Shown here piece after piece: positions 40,801 to 49,800 of a stretch of DNA of 64,000 nt. The stretch covers positions 1,648,501 to 1,712,500 of the forward strand of contig NC_092561.1 in the NCBI RefSeq assembly GCF_037975245.1, in the 5' to 3' direction. Every line of letters starts with the position of its first letter. The first letter of the stretch is position 1. The notes under the pieces are model-generated. The model worked only from the letters and a program-made list of their open reading frames with translations, was not told the origin of the DNA and ran no database searches. The translations under genes were made by a program, and so were the position numbers. This DNA comes from Apostichopus japonicus. Its lineage: Eukaryota > Echinodermata > Holothuroidea > Aspidochirotida > Stichopodidae.

Positions 40801-43800
40801 GTGAGGTCCTATAGCTACTGAAAGAAACTTTGCATTTTAGCACTTTGTTTTAGTAATTTTGGGCCTTTGGCCACTAGCATCATCAGTTTTTACTCTGGCC
40901 AGATCAATCAAAAGAAGACATTTTTCTCTTTATGAATTGAAATTAAAGGCCCTGAGTAACTGTCGAATTCTTCTAAACGATTTCATCGCCTGGTCAAATT
41001 TCTTAGTTGAAATATGATTTTCAAAACCGTTCAAAATTTTTGCTTCACTATTTGAAAGTTAACCCATTGTGAAACCGCTCTCCATAAGTTTGTTCAACTT
41101 AGCTTTAAAACAACTTAAAAAAAGGAAGGCATTATGTCAGCCATCTGCTTTTTTGAATTTCAGTCTAACCCTTCACCTCACTTTATACTTTTGACTACAG
41201 CAATTTTCCAAACAAGAATGACATTATGCCCATTGCTGATTAGATCACAATTCTATGCATGTGTGCTTTTTGATGTATCTTGTCTATTTCGGGTAAAAAT
41301 AAACATTTGCTCCAGTGAAACCATTTCCACTTGAACAGTTTACTATTTTTTAGTCTTTAAAGTGGCTTGTCTGTGTTTGGTCTACAGTTTCAGACAGTAT
41401 CACCAAAAATGATAAGTGTCTCTCAAAGGATGATTGTAATTGAGCAAAGTTAAATCCTGCCACTGTTGTAAGGCTGCCTTCAAGATTTTCTTAACCAAAT
41501 GGATGAGCTTTATTAAGCTGTAATGAATAATCAAACAAAGAAGATTACTAATTCCCTCTCCCAATCACCCCTCCCCATTCCCCACTCACCCCCTAGCTCC
41601 CCCACCCCCCCAAAGAAAGTTGTTTACTACACATTTTCTTCAACTGATTGCCATCTTTGGGTATGGTTCGAAGCATGGCATCCCCCACTAGAAAAAGTTT
41701 GGAAGGGACATGTTCCCTGTCTCTCAGGAATTGATGCCCATTCTCTGAGGTTGTACAACTTATAGACCCTAGTATGTGCAAGACAACACTTCGTTGGACT
41801 GGTCGCGTAGATTTGTTCAGTTTTGTAAAAGCAAACATCACATCATATGCCTATGTGACGCAAGCATCGAATAGTATTAACGAGAAACTGGAATAAAATC
41901 GACACAGATCGACAATTGCTTTAAGTTTACATCTCTGAAAACGTTGCAAACTCGATGATTTGAAGTTCTGATCTGTTGTGATAAGTAGGGCGGTAGATCG
42001 TATCTGTTCATGTCTGTGACAGTCAACGAACCAATGAGTCGTAATCTAGGATTGCTAGTAGGATATTACTAAGCCTGTCCAAACATGCGATAACAATCTT
42101 ATTGGATTGATATTGCTTCTGGTTGCGGCTATTGAAGATTATCTTTGCTGTTATTGGAAAGAACATTTCTCTTCCTGGTGACGAAACATTCGGCATGGGC
42201 ATCGGATAGCCGGTCTTCTTTCATTTCTTGAAACTAAACAGAGGCACCTTAATTCTTCAAAGAATATTGACCACAATTTATTTTTGTAATCTTTGCATGT
42301 AATTTTGCTTTCACATCATCAGTCTTGTAGGCCTGCACCTTCTGTACATTATACTGTATTGCAGTATATGTCAAATGAACCTACATGTTTGGATTTTAAT
42401 ACATAGATTTGAAAGTTGACAGTTTTAAGTCTGAGTATACAAAGAACAAGAAAGGATCATTGTTGCTTACTGCAGGGTAAAAAAAATTGAGGAAAGATTG
42501 CTGCAAGACAAAACTGTGATATTTAAAAGAGATTTTGCCTTTGTTTTAAATATATATTATCTTGTGTGGAACCTCATTCTAGAATGAAGTGACGGCACAA
42601 ATCTTCATTGTTTACCTGTAGCTGCTTAATTTCCTCTACAACCTGTTAATAATGGTATTTTTATGTTATGTTTATGGTTTTGTCCTATTGTAATACCATA
42701 TCCACTGTTTTGTTTTGAATTTTAAAGCAACCAGGTGTGTATCTGTTGTTTGGTGTTAACAGAAATCAAAGAAAGACTTTCTCGCCACTGCTTCACCATG
42801 ACAACGTTATTAACACAAAGCCAAAGATACTTTTAATACCTAAAAACTGTCAAAAAAAATACATTGAAAAGACACAAATGGGCTGAAAGTTTCTTAAACA
42901 TTGAAGTGATAGCAACACACCTAGTCATTGTAGGATATTTTTGTAGTATATGAAAGTGTTTTTCTCATTCTGTTTTTGTGTCAGAAAACCAAAGCTGGTT
43001 GCCCCGTTTCTTTCACCCCTCGCTATGCACCATTTCACTTGTCACTTTACACAACACAACTGTGTGTAGACCTCTGTGTTATCATTTTTCCTGAGCCAAC
43101 CTTTGAATTGACCTCTTTAGTTTGATATCTATATGGTGTGTGTTGTTTAGGATTTCAGAGATATAATTATTATTTCATCAGTTTCCCCCCTCCCTGCCCC
43201 CCCCCCAACCTCTTACACTTTTTATTTTAAATGCTTTTTCTTCAGTTAAAACAAAACAGCCTTTCTTTCACTGATAAATACCCCAAATTTATTAAAGGCA
43301 CTTCCTACCTCCTTCTGTTAAGTATGTCACAAGCCTACACTGAGATGGCAGCCAGTTTAATTCTTTTAACTGTGTTAGGATAGCTCCCTGAGAACTAGTA
43401 TGTTTTTCTGCCTTTCTGACTTACATTTAATCATAATTATATGCCTCCTAAGCAGTCCTTTCAAACTTGCCGTCACAGAAGTCGTATAATACAACCCTTT
43501 TTTTCCCACGTTCCTAGTGTCAGATATGTCGCAAAATTTGTTCATGGGTGTTATTCGTTACCATAATTTCTCAATGGTATTTAGGTCTAGTTCACGAATA
43601 CATACTTTATCCGAGAAAAATTGGGCAAAGCTCTGACCCAGTATAGGGGGAAATGTGGGTCATATGCAGCGATAAGTTGAGGATAATTCTTTGCACCAAA
43701 AGTAAACATCCACAGGTCTGTCAAGTCCTGATTGTCTGTACATGTCGTGTTCTCAACCAGTCAGTTTTCATAGTGAACAAGCACTTCTGGGTGATCAATT

Positions 43801-46800
43801 AAGCTACAGCAAAAAACTTCCAATAGGATGTTCGTAAGCTCTCCAAAAACAGATGAAAATGTCATCGGGGGCTTTTCATTACCTGTTTGAAGAGCGAGTA
43901 TTTATGTTTTATAGCTGCCACTCATTTCTAGCAATCATACCAACCTTCAGGTTTTCAAGATCGTGTATGGTTTTGACAATTTATCCTTTGCCGATTTTTT
44001 CATGTTTGCTAATAGTAATTGTGCCATTGTCTTAAACTCCAAAAGTCACAAAGTAGGATTAATATTCGGCATAACTTTTTTCTAATAGGGTTGTGAATGA
44101 GTGGAACGGTTTGCCTGAGAAAGTTGTACTTGCAAGTAGTGTCAATGGGTTTAAGAATGCTTTGGACAAGCACTTTAAGCATTGTAATCGGGTCTGAGTG
44201 TTTGTGTCTTCAGTTTTTTTTTCTCTCTTATAGGGTCCTTGATGGGGACTTAAGTGTCCCTACTGATTTTTTTTTTCTACTAAACTAACCTATATATCCA
44301 GCAATCCAACATCGCAATCGACTGCATTAAGACAACTATCACCTTATCGGGGATCTTCAGCGTTTCTATATAGGGGGCGCTATCCTATGGGTCTTTACAT
44401 ATTAAAGAAACTTTGAAACAATCGATCATACTCAAAGGGGAAAAAAATGAATGTTTTGCTGTTTATGACACACTGCTCTTCACAATGGGTCAGAGCTTTT
44501 CAGAAATGATGACGGAAAATTATCTCATAAAATTTTCCGTTTTATTGAGGTACTGTTACTAAGGCGGTGAAGTGTATTCAGCTGTTATTGTTTTTACTAG
44601 AGGTTAAAAATTATCTGTCTGTTCTCTGTTGTGATTAACTTTCCATTTGTTAAGAGGAAGCATTATTTGTTTTTATGGGATGTCTAACCATAACTTGAAT
44701 GCTTATTAAAGCCCTCCTGTGCCCACTGAAATGTTGTTCAGAACATTTCTTTTTTAAACAGAGAGTGGGGGGAGGAAAAATAATCTATAAATGTCAGACA
44801 AACTCTTGATCCAGATTATGTCACAAGGAAGGGAATAAATCAACTTAACCACAAAAAAAGAATCAAAACTAACAAATCCAAGATTTGGTGGTGTTTGTTG
44901 CTAGTGAAAACATTAGGACTGAGTAGCTAAAATTAACTGCCTGTTTGTTTTTATCTTGTGGTTTCGAGTCGCAGGAAGTGCAGTTGTTTTGAATGCTAGG
45001 AAGATGTTTTTTATCAGGCACCGATAATCTCTCTCCTACAGAAATAATGGGTTATCTGGATCTAATTTAACAGTTGGGCAGAACTTAAAAACAAACCAAT
45101 GTTTGATAAAGTCACCATCTTCCTAGCCCAATAAGTTTTAACTAGAACTCAGATGTTGTGCTGCCCTCACTTTGATCAAAAAACTTTTGAAAACTCATCT
45201 TCTCTGCGTCAAGCATTCATCACCGTTAACCAATAATTCTTTTGTTCGTTGGTTTTCCCTTTCTTTTCTCTTTTCCTCTCGCCCTCCTTCAGCACCCATC
45301 TGGGTGGACATGAGGTGCATTATGAATCACTATTATTATTATAATCACTATTATTATTATTATTTTTCATTTCCTTAATTCAAATTGATGAAGTGATTAG
45401 TCATCACAGGATGGTTCTTCCCCCCCCCCCCTGATGTTGCTAATGTTTTTCTCTTCTCCAATATTCTTGTATACAGGATTGTCATTACAGACCACCTGTG
45501 TTACCTCATGCTGCGCACGGTTGGTTGCAGAAAGAACGTGTTCAAGTAAGTTGATAAATATATTCAGACACTTTCTTTTTGTTTTTTAACCAGAGTTGGT
45601 GATTAAACGTGGATGAGCAAAAAAATAATGAAAGAGGCAGCCTTTAAATAGTTATTGAATTTGGTCGAGTTACGACCGTGGCAGGTGGATTACGTAATCC
45701 CAAAACTTTCCTAGCTATGGTGTGCTATAATTGGAGCCAAATGAAGCAGATCTTTAATTAAGCTGTTAGTAAGTTAAAGCCGTTCATGAATGTTACAAGA
45801 CTCAGTGTGAATGATTCAAAAGATACACCCTAAATGCAATATGATTTCAAAATAGAACTAACAGGAAAAGTTTACAGTTCAGTTTTAACATGCTCTTTCC
45901 ATGCAAGTTTTAAATATCAAAGTTATTGCTTGTTTAAACTTTTGACTATTTTCTCTTGGTTCTAGATGGGTCCAGACACCTTCAGTGGGCTTTGTGAAGG
46001 GAATCACTTCTTACACGAGTACATTTTAAATTACACCAGGGATTTCCTACGACACCCTCATCCTGTCAAGTGGGCCGCGCTGGACCTCAACGCTGGCCAC
46101 CGGTATGCAGATTATTATGTTAAACTGCTGCGAGTAAACCATTTATCACTCAACCTCACCACACTAGGAACCAGAGTGGTCCGTACCCCTTCATTAAGAA
46201 AACAAAAGGCTTAGTTTCGTGGGGATCGGAATTTTGTATGAAACTGAAAATGATTAGGTTAAAGGTTTGCTCAAGTTGTTGATCTTGAACACGTTTGAAT
46301 ACCAAAAACTTGACTATGGCACCTTCCTACGCAAACAGATTTCCTTAGCTTTTTTAGGGAGTAACTCATCGTTAACGAGCTCTATCACATGGACAAGATG
46401 AAGAAGGTCAGAGTAATATCTGCCCAAAGACTGCCCATGTAAATAAAATAAAATTATCATGTTTATAATCTTTCCTTGCATAAATACATTAAGAAATCTT
46501 AATTATCTATTCGGCCATGAGTTCTGGATCGTTACAGCAGTGTCAGCAACATGCAGAAAATCCTTCACCTCTGTATTTATAGCTTTGATGCATGGCTAAT
46601 ACGATGAGTGGAGATGGAGGGGGGGGGTACGTAAGGGACAAGTGAAGATTGATGACCTCGTCTTTGGGTTTCTGTTATCTGTTATTTGTCTGTAATCTGT
46701 CCTCCAGTTCAATAATCCTGTGGTACAAGTAAGTTAAGATGAATTACAATTTATTTCACCCCAACCTCAAGCTCCATTCACTTCTCTTGGCTATGCACCT

Positions 46801-49800
46801 CTGGCTTCCTTCTCTCTGTCTTAAGTTCTCATTTTTACTTGGCACTGAACACATCAGACATAACAGATAACTTTGGACATATCGGATAACTTTGACAGGA
46901 GGAAGAAATTTACCAATTCACAAGCAATCCACCTCAAGTGCTGGGTTTAATGTAAACGAAGAAGACTCCGTGGGAAAGTTGCATTGTGGTATTATAGTCT
47001 GCATTATATGAAGCTGGTTCCTTTGTCAAACAAACAAAGCTTGATGTATATTAAACCAACTCCTAGTCTTTGAAAATATAACATCACCCCTACCAGCTGG
47101 AGAATACATAATCTACAAGTTTCCTCGTGAGTATTGTTGCATTTAGCTTTGAAAATCTACATTCAGTGGTGCCCCAAGAAAGTCTTTTAACTTTTCAAAT
47201 TAGCATAAAATGTTAATTACATGCACAAGCTCGGCTTTCTTAGAGCTACTTTGCTGCTTTTTGTCCAGGAATCTAAACTATGTGGTTTCTCAATTTCCAA
47301 ACCAGTCCTTTGTTTATAAAACAGTTAAAGTTTGGAATGCAATGGGTACATGGAGTAACTAACTTGAGTCAGTTTTGTTGAAAATCGAGAGTTTCTCAAG
47401 AATTATTATTAACAGTTGCTTTTAAATGTTACCACTTTGGCCTCCAAAAATTAAAAAGGTTGAAAATTGCTATGGGATTTCTGCAATACTTTCTTAGAGG
47501 CTTTGTTCATCTGCATGTCCTGACATCATGGAGATGGAATTGGACAATATACGTGTATGGGCAAGCCAAATGGCCAATAAGTAGAAAAACCTGGTTTATC
47601 GATTGATAATCCAGGTTTATTGATTGATAATCCAGGTTTATTGATTGATAATCCAGATTTATCAGTCTTGAATCTTGGATTGTCGCCAATAAACCAGGAT
47701 TTTCAACTCATAAACCTAGAGTATCGAATAAAACTTGGAATATCAACCGAAAATCCAAGATTTTCATTTGATAATCCGGTTTATCAAAGTAATTTAGATA
47801 AACCTGGAATATCGACTAATAAACCTGGATTATCGACCGATAAACCAGGTTTATCAATCTATTGGGCATTTGGCCTGCCATAGATGTGTCTAGTTCGAGC
47901 ATGTATACCCTAATGATCGACTAACCAGTAAATGTCAACACCTTCTTATCATTTCTCGTAGGAGGGAGGCCGAGGCAATCAACCAGCTGGATGAGGAGTT
48001 ATCTGCATTTATTCAGGAAGTTCTGGAGGAAAATGAAAATCTTGTCGTGGTGAGTGACAACTCTCTTTAAAATGGGAAAAGGTAAAAGCATTATTTGGAT
48101 CGATGAGAAAGTGTTCACAACCAAGGTTGTGCATGGTTACATAATAACCTGACTTGTGGGAAATGGTAGGGGTGAGGGGTAGGGGGGGTGGTGAGGAGTT
48201 GGAAAGGCCATGAAAACAAATGTTCCCATTTATTCATCGCCCCTGATCAAATGTTACTGCTGAAGGGAGGATTTGTATTCTATATGGAAGGAAGAGAGTA
48301 CATTATATTATTTTTAGTTTTATTTTTATTATTATTATGATTATGATTATTTTTATTATTATGATTATTATGATTATTATTATTATTATTATCATCATCA
48401 TCATTATTATCATTATTATTATGATTATAATTAGTATTATTATTATTATCATTATTATTATATTATTATTATTATTATTTTTATAATGATTATTATTATG
48501 ATTATGATTATTATTATGATTATTATTATTATTATAATAAAATTTAATGGAGGGCCGAAGACTTAAGTGATGTGCGTATAATGAGTGTATATAATCTCGT
48601 TTACAGATGTTGCTAGGGGATCACGGCAAACCGTATGAAATCCATCATGCTAACCTGGGTGGTCACTACGAGACCCTCCTGCCATTTCTCTCCATCTTAG
48701 TACCCTCCTGGCTATTGGAAGAGTCACCCTCCATCGCTGAAAACTTGGTCAAGAATCAACAGAGATACATGGTATGAAATCAAATATAACCGGCGTGCAT
48801 TATATAACAGCGATCTAAAAAAATTGTGGGATCGCTGTGTTAGTGAACTAACGCAGGATACTGTGATGTTTATCGTGAAGTTATGGTATGCTTGATCCCA
48901 TCAAATAGGCTGATATGTTGGTACAAAGGTGTATTGTCATGATTGTGGGATTATTTAGCGCATATTAGTCCCAAAGCTACTGTCCAGATATATAGGTATC
49001 ACTTTGGCCATGTTTATAAAGCAGCCTTCGAAGGATTAATTACATTGATAGTTAATGTGATCCTTCTAAGGAAGAGTACCTGTAGTATTCCAATGCTAGT
49101 TGAACACCCTAGCTTCTTGTTACCCCTCCCCCCACCCCCTCCCTCCCCCACCCCCTCCCCCTCCACTAGATACCAGGTACAGTTTTACAGATCATCCATC
49201 ATCATTCCAGGCAAGGTACTGTAGTAGGTTGTCTGTGATGTCATTATTATAAATCTTCTTCAATAGCTATCGATCCTTTCAAAATCTTGCTCTTGATTTC
49301 TCCTTGAAACTTGATTCATCCCAGCTGTGGAACAAGCAAAAGAAGTTAAATTTAAACTAACAAAGTTTGTTTTATATTTCCTCTGTATTACGTATGAAGT
49401 ATTGTCTTCAATTCCCTTTGTTTTTTGTGTGAAAAAGTATGCATTATAGTGAGGGGGTACTTCTACAATGCTTGCTTTCATCTTCCTTAAAGATTAAGCT
49501 ATTTCTTGTTGTAGGAAGTCATTAGGTGTGTATGTTTATGAGTTTGTGGATTTGTGTGCCAGTGTATGTATGTCAACAAGCTTCTGTTTCTTAGAGACTG
49601 TTAGTTAATGACAAGTCTATGAACATACCCACATGCTATTTCTATTATCAATACACATTCTTGACTGGTGGTATGTCTGCACCCCTCCTACCTCCTTTCT
49701 GCATGACCACTGCCCATTGATCGATGGTGTGGTTTATGTTCACCAGCTCTTTAATCCCACACACACTAATAATTGAACTTGACATGTATACCCCTTCATG

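Noticed and set aside
47507-47883. Repetitive open frames (SINLDYQ-type and NPGLSTDKPG-type units)
   Set aside because: They reflect the 21-bp repeat unit of the foldback element; a length divisible by three keeps frames open by chance.
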